The translations under genes and the position numbers were made by a program. From Perca fluviatilis (lineage: Eukaryota; Chordata; Actinopteri; Perciformes; Percidae), in NCBI RefSeq assembly GCF_010015445.1, contig NC_053115.1:14880524-14944523 (forward strand): DNA of 64,000 bases, given 5' to 3'. This document shows, in pieces, positions 48,226 through 60,930 of the stretch (positions are counted from its first letter, which is position 1; each line of letters starts with the position of its first letter). The notes under the pieces are model-generated. The model was not told where the DNA came from and did no database searches. It was given only the letters and a program-made list of their open reading frames with translations.

Positions 48226-49110
48226 TGGATACCCGAACCGAGCCCGTTGAGACCCAGTTCGGACAGATATTTAGAAATGACGTTCGGGTTCGGGTCGGGC
48301 TCGGTCACATCAGCGCGATAAGGCATTGAACATTTAAAATTTAAAACAGCTTATTATGTAGGTGCGCGCCTGTGTTAACGTGTGCTTGTTGCCCCGTGTG
48401 CGCTGATGCGCTCATCTGTCGACATTTCGAAAATGCCTTCCTACAAAGCGGGCTTTCCACACAAACAAACATGTGTCATTAATATGAGAAAGAAATTGAG
48501 TTTAACTGTGTCGGGCTCGGGTCGGGCTCAGACATAAATATCTTAAAGGTCCCATGACATGGTGCTCTTTGGATGCTTTTCTATAGACCTTAGTGATCCC
48601 CTAATACTGGATCTGAAGTCTCATTCCCGAAATTCAGTCTTGGTGCAGAATTACAGCCACTAGAGCCAGTCCCACAATGAGCTTTCCTTAGGATGTGCCA
48701 TTTCTGTGCCTGTAGCTATTGAGGAGGAGAGGGGGGGCAAGGTGGAGGGTGGGGGTGTGGCCTTGACCAACTGCCACTTTGCTCATTTGAAAGCCATGAT
48801 GTCTCTCTCTCATGGGTTGGCCAAATTCTCTGGGCGGGCAAAGCAGAGAAAGGGGAGGTAACCTTGCTTGTTATGACCTCATAAGATTCCAGAATGGCCC
48901 ATCTGAGCTTTCATTTTCTCAAAGGCAGAGCAGGATACCCAGGGCTCGGTTTACACCTATCACCATTTTAAGCCAATTGGGGACCATAGGCAGGCTGGGG
49001 GAACGCATATTAATGTTAAAAAACCTCATAAAGTGAAATTTGGGACCTTTAATGCCTTTAATGTCGGGCTCGGGCAAGGTTCGGTTACTGCTCTGACAGA
49101 AAAATGCGGC
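48226..49110. mobile_element. GC-rich repeat interrupted by a MITE
   Basis: Outer parts contain cccgaaccgagcccg at the left and (reversed) ccgaaccttgcccgagcccg at the right, weak inverted ends, with repeated cgggtcgggctcgg. The central 48543-49052 is a separate later insertion. Superfamily is uncertain, possibly hAT. Confidence 0.55.
48543..49052. mobile_element. TTAA-ended MITE, nested
   Basis: About 510 bp with inverted ends ttaaaggtcccatgac and (reversed) ttaaaggtcccaaattt. Splits the repeat at 48226-49110, whose cgggctcgg motifs resume on both sides. Confidence 0.78.
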
Positions 49111-49407
49111 CTGATCTGCACTCTAAAAGGAGTAAAAGCACATTTCCAGGTTTTAAGATTTCAGTCAGAAGCTTTTAGGTACAGAGCTTGGAAGAAATGA
49201 GAAAGGTAAATGTTAATGTGTTAATACTGTTAATGTTTCATTACATTAAAACAGTGTCAGTTAAGTGACATCAAACTAGCACCATAGGGTATAAATGCTC
49301 TGCTCCACATCACATAATGATTTCGTTTGTTTCGTATCATCATGTGGTTGATTAGTTCTTAGTGTTAGCATATCAGATGGGTTAAATCATGATGGGATTT
49401 TTTAGCC

Positions 49408-49788
49408 TTAAAGCTGTAGTGCGTAGTTTCTGTCGCCCCTATGAGGAATTCTAAGTAATGACAACAACACTGTCGGCGGGTCCACATGATACAAGCCTTC
49501 CGTGATCGCGCACGTGCCCCTACCCCTCCTCCACGCAGTTGCTAGGAGCCACGGAGGAAACGGAGGATTAAAAAAACATGATGGACTCTTCAGAAGAGGT
49601 CATTTTCTTCACTCGTCACAGTTTCTGTGCGCAAAAGTGACAGGACGACACAATCTTCTGAACATAGCCATACTGAGAAATACAGAGAGAGTTGTTTGGA
49701 GCTGATAGTCTTGCCAAAATTCATTTGGCAATGGCTTGAATGTAACGGACGTTCGTTAATATCAAAAGGTTATGCACTAAAGCTTTAA
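49408..49788 (+). mobile_element. MITE with TTAAAGCT termini
   Basis: 381 bp; left end ttaaagctgtagtgcgtag and right end (reversed) ttaaagctttagtgcataa. No coding capacity. A partial relative lies at 34182-34349 in the same orientation. Confidence 0.75.
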
Positions 49789-50952
49789 ATGTGGGTTCAC
49801 CCCATTGAAAGTGTACACAAAAAAAAAACACACTTTGATCTTTTGGACTGAGAACAGAACACATGGACTGAAAAGTCTCTTGTCAGTAAATAGAAAATAA
49901 TTTTTTATCTTCCCAACTATTTTGTCATCTTTCGGTTGTATCTTCTGTTTCCAAACTTTCAGTGTTTGGGTTCAATCCAGAGTGATGTGATTCAGCTGGA
50001 TAACAGGCGAGGGTGCAATGGTGCTACAGACTCTTTCTTTTTGAATGTATTGGTTTTGTTATTTTGTGTGGTTCTTTTGTGGATACGAGCTTTGCTTATC
50101 TGCTGTTTGTTTTTTCTCTTTTATTTGGAATTCTATTTGCAATTATCAGTAGACGATTGAACACATTTTTGAGCCACTTTGACTCGAACAACAGAAGAAA
50201 GTTCATGGTTTTGTTCAGCTTGCAGATGTATCAATAAAGAGATTAGAGAGTTGTACTAAGGAAATCAAAATCAAAACTTAAATACAATCTCTGTGTTTGA
50301 AAGCACAGAGTTTGTAGCTACAACACCGAGCCAACTAAAAGGCAGAGTCTGAAAGTTAAAAACTCCCCAAAAAACAGCCAAATGAAAAAAAAACATGACT
50401 TCAGCAGGGGCAATTAACTGTAAACCAAAAAACCACAATCAACTATGACTTCTTCTGAGAGAAGGCAGCCAGGGATGATCTGTGCTGAACACACCAAGTA
50501 GAAAATGCACATACTGACACACAGAAACCATTACAGAGGGGAACAAACACAGGCACCATCACCCACAAACAACATAATTAGATTTTCCAACAAATGACCT
50601 ATATTTATTGTCAAACTGACATGTAAAAATGTCTTTTGAGGAATACAAATATCTCAAGGCCATAAACCATCAGTGTCTGACAGCCATCTTATAACCGCAA
50701 ACTGGTTCTGGCTGTGGCAAACACATATTTTCATTTTATGCATTATCCATTATGTTTTAGCTTAGTCAAGAATGTACATACAGATGTATATATTAGGCCT
50801 CAAAACAACATTTGATATCTATTTTCCAAGCGTTATTACTCAGAAACATCTTTCAGAATGATTGCCAGACATTCATTTTATGTAAATGATTTCCAATAAG
50901 TTTGAAGGGGACAAAGTTGATAGTCAATATGTTCCCTGTGACGTCTCAACCC

Positions 50953-51141
50953 AAACATTTTGGGAAATAGATTATTTTGCTTTCTTACCGAGAGTTAGAT
51001 GACAATATTGATGCGTCTCATGTCTCTAAGCTAAGCTTCATATTTAGCATACAAACATAAGAGTGGTATCAATCTTCTCATCTAACTTACAGTAAGAAAG
51101 CCAATAAACTTATTTCCAAAACATGTTGAACTAATCCTTTA
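50953..51141. mobile_element. Inverted-repeat MITE
   Basis: Left arm tttgggaaatag to cttaccgagagttagatga and right arm (reversed) ttaaaggattagttcaac to gtaagttagatga are inverted copies around a short centre. A related left-end fragment is at 59299-59445 (ttaaaggaatagttcgac). Confidence 0.7.
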
Positions 51142-51816
51142 ATGGCACACCTGTACTTACAGTTCAGTCTTCAAGAATAACAGTATATCCACTAAAGGGA
51201 TGTCTTCATCAAATGTTTATGGATGGACATAACCACTGTTTCCAGAAAAGAGTTTAGTTAGTTATGCTGCATATGATTGAAATTAGGCTGTATCCTCAAC
51301 ATTGGCAATTTTCAAAAAGATCAATTGAATTATTAACAAAAGACATTTAAATAAATCCAAGTTTTCAATTAGTTACAATTTTGCTTGTTTGGGTTGATAT
51401 TCACACTACTCCAAAGTGCAATCATCAAATCATCTCCACCCAGTAGAAAATTATTCTTTTCATTCTTTGCCACAAAGCGTCACTTGACTCTCGACTAACA
51501 TATATAGCTTTGCACAAATTTAAACTGCCCGACATACTTGGAATAACACAGTGTGAATTCTGTGTTAGCAGTGCTAATGTGGATGATGTTGATGATAGTA
51601 AAGCTTCATAAAATGCACAATGTTGTCATTATGTGGAGCCAACCCTGTGGGCTTCCGAGGGTCTCCAGGTCGGGGCCGGGGTCAGCCCCTGTCGCTCCAG
51701 GCTCAGCAGCCCGGGCCATGGGTCAGGCCTAATTGAAGCATTTCGTAGGCAGCTTTTCATTTAGTATTGAAGTGAAAAGTGTGTCTGAAGACTGCCTGAA
51801 CCCCCCACCGCATATG

Positions 51817-51820
<4 letters not shown>

Positions 51821-51853
<33 letters not shown>

Positions 51854-51875
51854 CACATACACACACACACACACA
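51821..51875. repeat. (CA)n with TA interruption
   Basis: Two CA blocks separated by tatatacacat. Confidence 0.9.
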
Positions 51876-53192
51876 TAAGCTGTGCCTTGCTGTTCCTCTA
51901 CACAGAGGATTAGAAGTGGGTTTAAAGGGACTTGTAGCCTGTGCTGAAGAGCAACCCCGGGCCATGATTAAACACACTGAGAAGCTCTTTAGATACACTG
52001 AGACACATTTAGCCCTAAATTTCGAAAAAGAAATGCATTGACAGCAATAATGAACAAGTGATTTCGATCGCATGAAGCCAATTGGGCACGTCGAGCAGAA
52101 CCACAGCCAGTGCATGGCTCTCAAAATAACTCTGTGGACGATATGTAATTCTGCAGGACAACCAAACATTTGTGTCTTCCACTCTCAAAAACAAGTAGCA
52201 CATGATGGCTTCTTTGTTTTGGAAGTTTCAAGTTTCCATTTATGTGTAGCTAGCATGAGAACAACCCTGTACAAAATTAAACTCAGCTGACACGGAACAG
52301 CAAAGATGGAGTATTTTTTTCCTATACTGAGGAAATAAAGAAGAAGGAAGTCAGTGAGACAGAGAGAAAGAGAAAGAAAGAGGGAGAGGAGTGGAGCCAG
52401 ATAGCCTCCTTAGCCTGAGGGGCTGTCATTCTTGAAAAGTGGAGAGAACAAAGACAAGATTGCAATGCAGTTAAAGGAGTTATATCCAACACACCCAAAC
52501 CCATGCGCACACAGTTTTTCAAGAAATTTCTTTTCCAAATGATGAAACCAAAGAAAAACAATAGGACTTAACCAAGAGCAGATGCATCCACCCTAAATGT
52601 TAGGTTTTAAAAGATGAAAAAGCTGACCTGGGATCAGAGAGAAAGAGTTAACTCAGTAGCCGACACTCTGCAGATGTCCACTGACATAGAAAATGACCAA
52701 GGGAAAGCATGGTAAAATAAAACCTATTCAATCACAAGAGAAGACGAAGAGAAGAACAAGAAGAGTTATATTTAGCGAGTCATTCACTGCTCTTCAGAAT
52801 GTGATCTCTAATATACTATATATTGTTTACACCCAGCTGTTTATGCCCTGCTTATAGACTCGTCCACCTATTCCTGTGGATGTGCTGATGAGCATTCCTC
52901 CAGACATTAAGGAAAATTAATCTGGAATAGATTTGTCAAGAGTTTGCTACAACAGCTCGCAGCAGGGCCTCGCATTGGAGTGCATAGAGCAGAGTGGCAT
53001 GCTCAGCAGTATGGTGTTAGCGGACAGACGCGGGCAGCTCGGATCAGCTGGGAAGAAGCACTTAGCAGATGAGTAGCATCTTAATCACAATCATCAATCA
53101 AGCAATGCATCTGTATTTATACAGCGCATGTCGCACAAAGGATGCTATTTGAAATGATTCACAGACTGTATAAAAAGGGGGTCAGTAAGTGT

Positions 53193-53195
<3 letters not shown>

Positions 53196-53230
<35 letters not shown>
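53196..53230. repeat. (CA)n microsatellite
   Basis: 35 bp. Confidence 0.9.
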
Positions 53231-53233
<3 letters not shown>

Positions 53234-53699
53234 GCAAAGCAGCGGCAGCAGTGATCAGACACATAGCAGACTGTCTTGTGATATCCGGAGTAGCCTATTT
53301 CAGTGTTGGGGGTTCATACTCAGGTAGACCAGACCTACTCAGCCATTTGTGATGTTGATGGAGTGTGCATCATGTGACTGACAGCCAGTCTATTGGCTGA
53401 GAGCCTGCAGGCTAAAGCAGCCACTTCGTCTGCTGCTGGAAAATGGCCTGAGATGGTTACTGTGCTCACCTGTAGCACAGAGACTGATGTATGCAACAGT
53501 AGAAAACAGTATGTTATAACTTCTCCCCTTATCTATGTAGTTCTTTAGGGGAATTACAACATCCATTATTAACAAAACACAATCCAATTTTCTTTATTTG
53601 TGTAGAGGACCTTAGTAGTGATCATAATCTTTCGGCATCCGTGAATCAGAGTTTATGAAGTCACAGAGATGTGCATCCATCAGTGGGGAAAACAAATGA

Positions 53700-53700
<1 letters not shown>

Positions 53701-53760
<60 letters not shown>
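53701..53760. repeat. (CA)n microsatellite
   Basis: 60 bp. Confidence 0.95.
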
Positions 53761-53762
<2 letters not shown>

Positions 53763-53935
53763 CCACAAGCATTCATATCCTCACATGGAGCGGCCCTGCT
53801 CCACATGCAAGTGCTGATCAGCTTTCATTCCCTTCCTTAGCTGTTTCTGTTGTTCTTTCCCTCGCTCAAAATCTCTGTTCTCAATTAAAGCTGTCCTCAG
53901 GAAACTCAATCTCACCACTCATGCTGTCCCAGAAA

Positions 53936-54044
<109 letters not shown>

Positions 54045-54184
54045 GAAAGGAGAGAGACAAGAGAAACACACACACATCTCACTCATGCTCTGACATGTCC
54101 TCTTTTCTCACACACACCGCCAACAGAGGTTATAAGGAAAAGAAGATTTGAAAAAAAAAAAATGGGATTGAAAACCAAACTTAC

Positions 54185-54310
54185 CAGACTGGGATGTGAA
54201 CGCGGCACACAGTGTGGTGGTCAGCGAGGGTAAGTCAGTGGGGAAATGAGCTGAGAAGGAGTGTAGTAGTTGTGTTTGTCAGTCAGAAGTCCCTCTCATA
54301 GCGACGACAG
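54185..54310 (-). other. Candidate distal non-coding exon of rarg isoform 1
   Basis: The minus strand has a strong donor CTG|gtaagt at 54184/54185. Upstream is unremarkable sequence followed by a GA-rich tract. It would splice to the acceptor at 42106 over a 12-kb intron. Position fits a distal 5' exon, but there is no coding support and the 5' limit is a guess. Confidence 0.25.
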
Positions 54311-54757
54311 AGCTCAGCCTGTTGCATTCCGCCTCCCTCTCCTTTTCCCGTCTCTCTCTCTCTCACTAACACACACCCTCTCTCCCTCTCTTCTCCTGAA
54401 ATCATTGTGTACTCTGATTCACAAACCCTGCCTTTGTCACGTGATCCAACACTTCAAATATACAGCACATTTTTAACCAGCCACAGAATGCCTGAAGGAA
54501 GGGAAAACAGGGTCCAGAAAGCTTAGGTTTCAACTTGCTGCCCACCCCCTCTTCCCGTCTCTCTCTTTCTCTCTTTCTTTGTCTCACAGTCTCTTTCTCT
54601 CTCTTAACCTCCACTCCTTCTACACTGTATTGCCAGTCAACAGTCTTTTGTTGGATTTTAACTCGTTGAGTGTTTGTTTTACATTTCTAAATGTGTTCCT
54701 CCTCTCCTCACCATCCAAAGATAGACCTACACCAACACACAGCAAAGCGGTGCATGC

Positions 54758-54859
54758 ATGCACACACACACACACACACAACACACACACACACAAAAAC
54801 ACACACAACACAACGCACGCGCACGACGCCGCACGCAGCCCGCGCGGCGCGCGCGCACG

Positions 54860-54908
<49 letters not shown>
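54758..54908. repeat. (CA)n with GC-rich alternating core
   Basis: (CA)n flanks a core at about 54812-54862 rich in cgcgcg and cacgcacg steps. Alternating purine-pyrimidine over most of 150 bp makes it a strong Z-DNA candidate. Confidence 0.85.
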
Positions 54909-54910
<2 letters not shown>

Positions 54911-54911
<1 letters not shown>

Positions 54912-57900
54912 TGAAACAGTCATTAACTCACAGACATACACAAACACACATGCTGCAGAGGGCTGCACACCTTTGGGGATATCAGTATCAGCCCTTGGCT
55001 TTCGCTCCATGTTTACAATGTCTTGACTTTGGGACCGTGGCCAGCCAATGAGGGGGTCCACGGCCTGGGGCCAATCAAGGGCCATTTAGTGCTTTATTGT
55101 GACTACATATCCCTGATGGGAAAGAAATACTCTCAGCATCAGTGACCTTGACGGTGGATACAATAACTTAAAAACTGCAATCGCAACGTTGAGTGTCCGA
55201 AAGTTATAATGTAACAGAATGAATAATGCAAATGTAAACAGTGAGCCAATCTGTACAGAATGATCACATGTAAACAACTGTACAAAATAAACTTCTCTAA
55301 ATGCACAATACATTTGAAGTATTACAAATAAGAGGAGTGTGCAAAATAGTATGTACACAAAAAACCCACAGTACTTTTCTGAAAATCACACAGAGCCTGG
55401 TATATATGTTAGATGACTTCATTAAATCTCCTAAATGCAAACTACTATGAGCTGTTTTCCATTCTTTCCTAGCCTGAGAAGTACAAAGGGCCATTCTCCC
55501 GGCAGTTTCCGCACCTTTAAATCAGTTCAAGTGGACTCTTTTCCTCCTACAGGATTTTCCTAAGCAAATCAACCCAGCAGTTTTCTGGTAAGGAAGCATT
55601 TAATGGCAATACATTTGATCCGTGATGAGATCAAACCTGGCCAGCCGGCCCCTCAGGGGCAGAGTTACCTGCCTCTTCATGTCAGAGATAAAACTGTCTG
55701 CTACTGTCTGTCTGACTGGCCTCAGCCCACTACAGTCAGCACAGGTCACCTTCCAAAACAAAAGCCTTTTTTTACTCCGACTGGTTTGACTGGTTAATAA
55801 GGTTTTAAAACAAAACATAACATTTTTTAGATAACAGTTTTTAGAAGAAGTTTAATAATCATTTAGAAATGTTTAAATTTCTTAAGAAATTTTTAAATGT
55901 TATGTTTTTATCAACCATGCCTAACAATGACATTTATGCACACCTAAGCAAATTATTCATACAGTTTGTCATAAAGTTTTTGCAAAAATAAATTGCTACA
56001 ATTATTGTTGAGTAAGTCTGCGCCATACAAAGAAATAATTGTACTGTGAAATAATTGTACTTACATATCTCAAAATAAATTGAGGCATAGAAACAAAAAA
56101 TAAAAAGAAATTGAAGTAGCAAAGAACTTTGATTAAAATGCCGTAAACTTTTTTAGATTTCCATATTCATATACACTGGATTCAAACCAAACCAGACAGA
56201 GGCCTTTTATTTATCCGTATCACTAACCAAAAGAGTTTTTCAATGGAAAAAAGTAACCACACTGAAAGCTGTCCCCGAACTGTTTAATTTCTGTCCTTAT
56301 AAAAGACTACAAAGGCAAGTTATGTCTTTTAGCCACAATATGGCAGGGCTTAACATAAAGAATGGAGCGAAGCTTTGCACCATCAAACTGTTCAATGTCA
56401 CCATAATAAATTCCACTTGCTAAAAACTTGTTAAATGCATATTCTCGTCGTTTTATGATAAAATATACAAAACATATTGTCAATACACTGTGAAATTGAC
56501 TGCTTCATGGGTTCCTTTCATACAAGACATGGAAACAACAGATCTAAACCACATGCTGAGGGAGGAATGGATAGATGAATAGACGAAATAGCTCTCTGCA
56601 GTGATACAATGTGTGTTTTCAATAGTGGAACAAAAGAAATATCTGGGATGAATTTTGTTACTATGGGACTTTATGTACAAATAGGAGATTTTTTCTGTTG
56701 TTCCCTACTTCAGCACCTTACCACACATACACTACTGAATGGAAACTTAAATCATTGAGTATATTAACATAAGCACAGTATTTAATGTCGACATTAAACC
56801 TTCGTCAAAATCTGAATTCTCTGCTATGAGAATTCTGTCTTGGATCACATTTTCTGATCACTTTGTTCACAAATATGGAACTGGGGGACCGTCCAATCAC
56901 AGGTCCACTGCCTCGATCATCTGGGTTACTGCCACACGTCTCAGCAACAGTGTCAGCGACGGAGGTGAAAGGTTAGTCCTGTTTGTGTTTCCGTCAGTCA
57001 GTGAAATGCGCAAAGAGGAGGGGAGGGTATAACATCTGGCTGTGTGTGAAAGAAGCATTTGTATATTTCTGACTGTAAATATATGGGGCAGTAATAAGCA
57101 CAACATGTTGATACATGCTCCAACTCAGACACATTCACAGACATGTCCATTCTCTCCCACTGTTTAGTGTCATTGAGTGTTAAAGCAGATTGACTCAGAA
57201 AGAAGATTAGCAACATGAGAAGGGTTTCGATGAGGCCTGCAGGTAGGATATTGGAGGCCTCCGATTAAAGACAGCCTTAAGTTGTATACAGTAAAGAAGA
57301 AAGAAATGAAGTAAGGAAAACTGAAGAGGAAAAAACATGGGAGCTTATAACTTTCTGCAGAGGTTCAAATGGGGCCCTTTTTGGCAGCAAGCAGCGGAGA
57401 AACCACAGAATGGTGCGACTCTGGAGTTGAGGGGTGGAGGAGGCAGGAGGAGGGAGCGGGCAAAGGACAAGGAAGCAGGATAGAGCGGAGAGGAGGGAGA
57501 AGGAAAAAAGGGTGAAGGAGGAGGGTGCAGACGGCAGGTTTTAATCAGCAACAGGCTGTTGGTAATGAGATCACTATCCCACTGCTCTCAGATTGATGTC
57601 ATGTAAAGCTCTGTGGTGCATGGAGAGGCATGCAGAGGATGACAGGCATGCATGACAAGCTTGCTGGCTTGCTCGGGCACACACAAACATACACACATAC
57701 ATGCAGGAAGGCAAAAACAGAGTTACACTCTTTTTAAGGCTGGCAAATGCCCACAAACCAAACCATATGCTAGCACCAAAAACAAAATACACATGCACAA
57801 GACACAAAGAACCTTTAATACACCACAACTCCCTGCTGTTCATTTTCTTCAAGCAAGAAAAAGAGCTGACACAAATACAATCACACCCACACAGACATAC

Positions 57901-59298
57901 ACCATAAACAGGTTTTGAGTCCCAAGGCTCCTTTATGTCTTTTCTGTCTCTCAAACGCTAAACATGCACACAAAGAACATACTGTACCAGTGCGGGTTGG
58001 CTAGACTTGCAGGCAAAAAAGTGGGAGCAAAGGAGGAAAGAAAACGAGGACTGGGGGGAAGAATAGGGGGGAGAGAAGGGGAAAGGGGTGACACTCTGGG
58101 TAGCAGTTGTCAGTTTGTGGTTATAAAGTTTAACACATGACCTAAGAAACAAAATGTTTCATCAAAACAAATGCAAAATCTGGGAAAAGCATATGCCTAA
58201 ACAAAGAAACACAAATACCACAACCATAAATTTATTTTAAGGTGCCAAAGCAAATTTGCATATTCCGTGTTGTTTGCATGGATTATTGTTTGTGGCTAAG
58301 TGGAGAAAGAAAGAATCACGACGAAAAGAAAAAGGAGGTTGGGGGTGTACATGTGCATCTAATGAACAGCGAATAGTTTTTCCTATATAAATGTTCCCCA
58401 AAATTCAACCATGATGTCACCATGAACCTGTTGTGAACCCAACTCTGTCAACTACCATTACTGTTTCATTCTGTTCCCTCCTGCTTTACCGCGCTGCTTC
58501 TCCATCTCCTTCCACTCTCTCCCCATCTTGTTGTCTACTCTTTATCTTTCGCCATATACTGTTGTCTGGCTGCATTTTCCTTTTTTAACACAATCTGTAT
58601 GTCCCCCCCCACCCACCTCCTTTACACACAGACAAACTGCTCATAGCCATTTGGAAAGTCTCTGGTATAACAAGGACAGTTTAAATCAGAACAAGCTGGC
58701 ATATTTTGGCCAGGACCTGCACTTATGGTAATTCAATCAGAAAGAGAGGGGAGAAGGGGGAGTTAAAAGTGAAAAGGGGCACACAGAGGGTAGTAGAGTG
58801 TGAGACGGGGAAATAAGAAAAACAGAGGGAGGAAAAAGGAGACAGTGGGCGAATGGGAGGGTGAGGTAGGGGTTGAGTGGTTGAAGAAGTTTGATCCACA
58901 TGTGGTAATGATTGTCTAATTACAGCAGATATGTTGAAGTGTTACTGCCTGGAGGACAGATGGTGATTGGTGGGCGCAGCGCTGCAAAAATGAAATGATT
59001 GGATGGGGGAGAAATCAAGACGGGTAATTGGAGATGGAGGAGAAAGAAGATCGAGAGAAGTGTCATGGTGGATTCCGCCTCATCTCCCTCTCCTTCCTCT
59101 TCAGCCTCAGACACAAGGCCTTTTTTCCAATTCAGGGGCCGCCCCTTACAACGGCTCTTCAGTGATTCAGCCTGCACCTCATCCTCAAAATGAGACAGTC
59201 CACAAAGACATGCTCCTCATCAGCTCACACAGTCAAAAAGGTAGTAGATTATCAGTACAAAATGCCCCTTAAATGGCTGACAAGAGAGTACCTGTTTT
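54911..59298. other. Non-coding stretch
   Basis: No gene recognised on either strand. Purine-rich patches (57290-57540, 58010-58100, 58740-58890) and unremarkable AT-rich sequence. Confidence 0.45.
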
Positions 59299-59445
59299 AA
59301 AGGAATAGTTCGACTTTTTGGGAAATATGCTTATCTGTGTTCAAGCCGAGTTAGGTGAGATTGATATTACTCTCATGTCTGTACAGTGAATATGTAGCTT
59401 AGCCTAGAAAAGACTTCATCTGTACAAAAACTGAAGTGTAAAACT
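59299..59445 (+). mobile_element. MITE end fragment
   Basis: Starts ttaaaggaatagttcgac and continues gggaaatatgcttat and gagttaggtgagattgat, matching one arm of the element at 50953-51141. The other arm is absent. Confidence 0.6.
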
Positions 59446-60480
59446 GCAGACTGATCTCATGAAGTGGCTTATGTATGACACGCCAATTCGTATGCTATTA
59501 TTGACGCGTTATCAAGATGCATACTCGGTTTTTAGCGTAAAATCCACATAGAGAGGTTGGTCGGGGTGGAGGATGGGTAAAACACAGGACTTTCACCATC
59601 CGGCGTGTGACGTTTCCTTCGTGTCCTATGTGTGATGTTTCCTTTCCACGTTTGTTCTTTTCCTAAACCCAACCCCGTTCTTCTTTACTAATCCCAACTG
59701 TTTCTTCTTTTCAACCGTTTCTTCTTTTCCTAAACCCGTAGCCAACCGTAGCCTCTTGATAACACAACTCGTGATAACACGCCACGTGGCTACGCTGTGA
59801 CATTGCAGACTGCCGTCCACTGTATACACATAGACTGTTAATATTAATAGACAACGCATCCGCTTCGGCGAAGTGCTGCAAATGCGGAAGTGTCTTAAAC
59901 CTGCATTCTATCTGAATTCCAGCAGGGGGCGACACGTGCGGTTGCAAAAGGAGGTCGGTTTCTGTAGAAGTCTATGAGAAAGTGACCCACTTCCCACTTG
60001 ATTTATTACCTCAGTAAACATTTTCATAATGAGTTTAAGGTCTCAATCGCTAGTTTTAAGTGTTCTGCAACACAGAATGATGTTCATTTTTTTAATTATG
60101 GTCTCGTTGATTTTAAAATCGTCGATAAAGCAGGGGGTGTTTTAGGGCGTGGCTATGATGTGATTGCAAGTGAAAGTGTGTAATGTAACGTAGAGCGTAA
60201 GCAGTTCCTACCTCACTCCTCCCTCTCGTCTAAAATCATCACATCCGCAACCAGGATGGCTGTGCCCGTAACGGCAAACTCGACGACGAATAGCAGATCT
60301 CCACAAACCAATGGGTGACGTCACACATGCGCTGTCCATTAATATACAGTCTATGTGTATACAGCGTAGACACACACACGGATAGCTCAAAATGCGTACA
60401 GATAACACGCTACTTGGCTTTAGGAAAGTGCCGTGTATGTTTACGCGAAGAAAACTGACAATTTGCCACTGTAAGGGCAA
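59446..60480. mobile_element. Composite repeat with a nested inverted-repeat element
   Basis: Outer sequence has the motif gataacacgccacgtggc at the left and gataacacgctacttggc at the right. Inside, 59821-60363 is bounded by inverted repeats tgtatacacatagactgtta and its reverse at 60334-60363. The interior includes ccagcagggggcgac and agaagtctatgagaaagtga, common phrases of a fish DNA transposon family. No transposase is visible. Confidence 0.6.
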
Positions 60481-60930
60481 GTGTAAGGGTTATGTGCCGG
60501 ACTATTTCTTGACCTGTACCAGTAACTTCATGAAGTTGCCTGGCAACTGGTTATGAAAACCAGGCAAGACCTAGTCAAGACCTAGAAATAATGATAATGT
60601 TGATTATGTTGCTAATATTAGCAGTCCGATCCCATTTACTATGTAGACCAGAAACCTTTCTGAGTATGTTAGAAGCTGACATCCTGTTTTGGCTTTGTGG
60701 AGAGACCTACATCTGATCATTAAATTTGTTTCCTAACATGACGGTTGCTGCTTAAACAATTGCTGGTGAAGAGGAAGAGAGACACAGAGAAGAGAAAGAA
60801 GAAAAGGCAACATCCTTGGCTCGGGTCCCTCAATGCCAGAAGATATCACCCTACCTGTACCCCTGAGAAGCCCACCCTGGCTCTGCATCTACCTGGACTA
60901 ACTACTTTGTATATCATTATTATAGCCCAT

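Noticed and set aside
52960..53060. Possible exon in a moderately GC-rich stretch
   Set aside because: No open frame with good splice sites and no recognisable protein; at most a conserved non-coding element.
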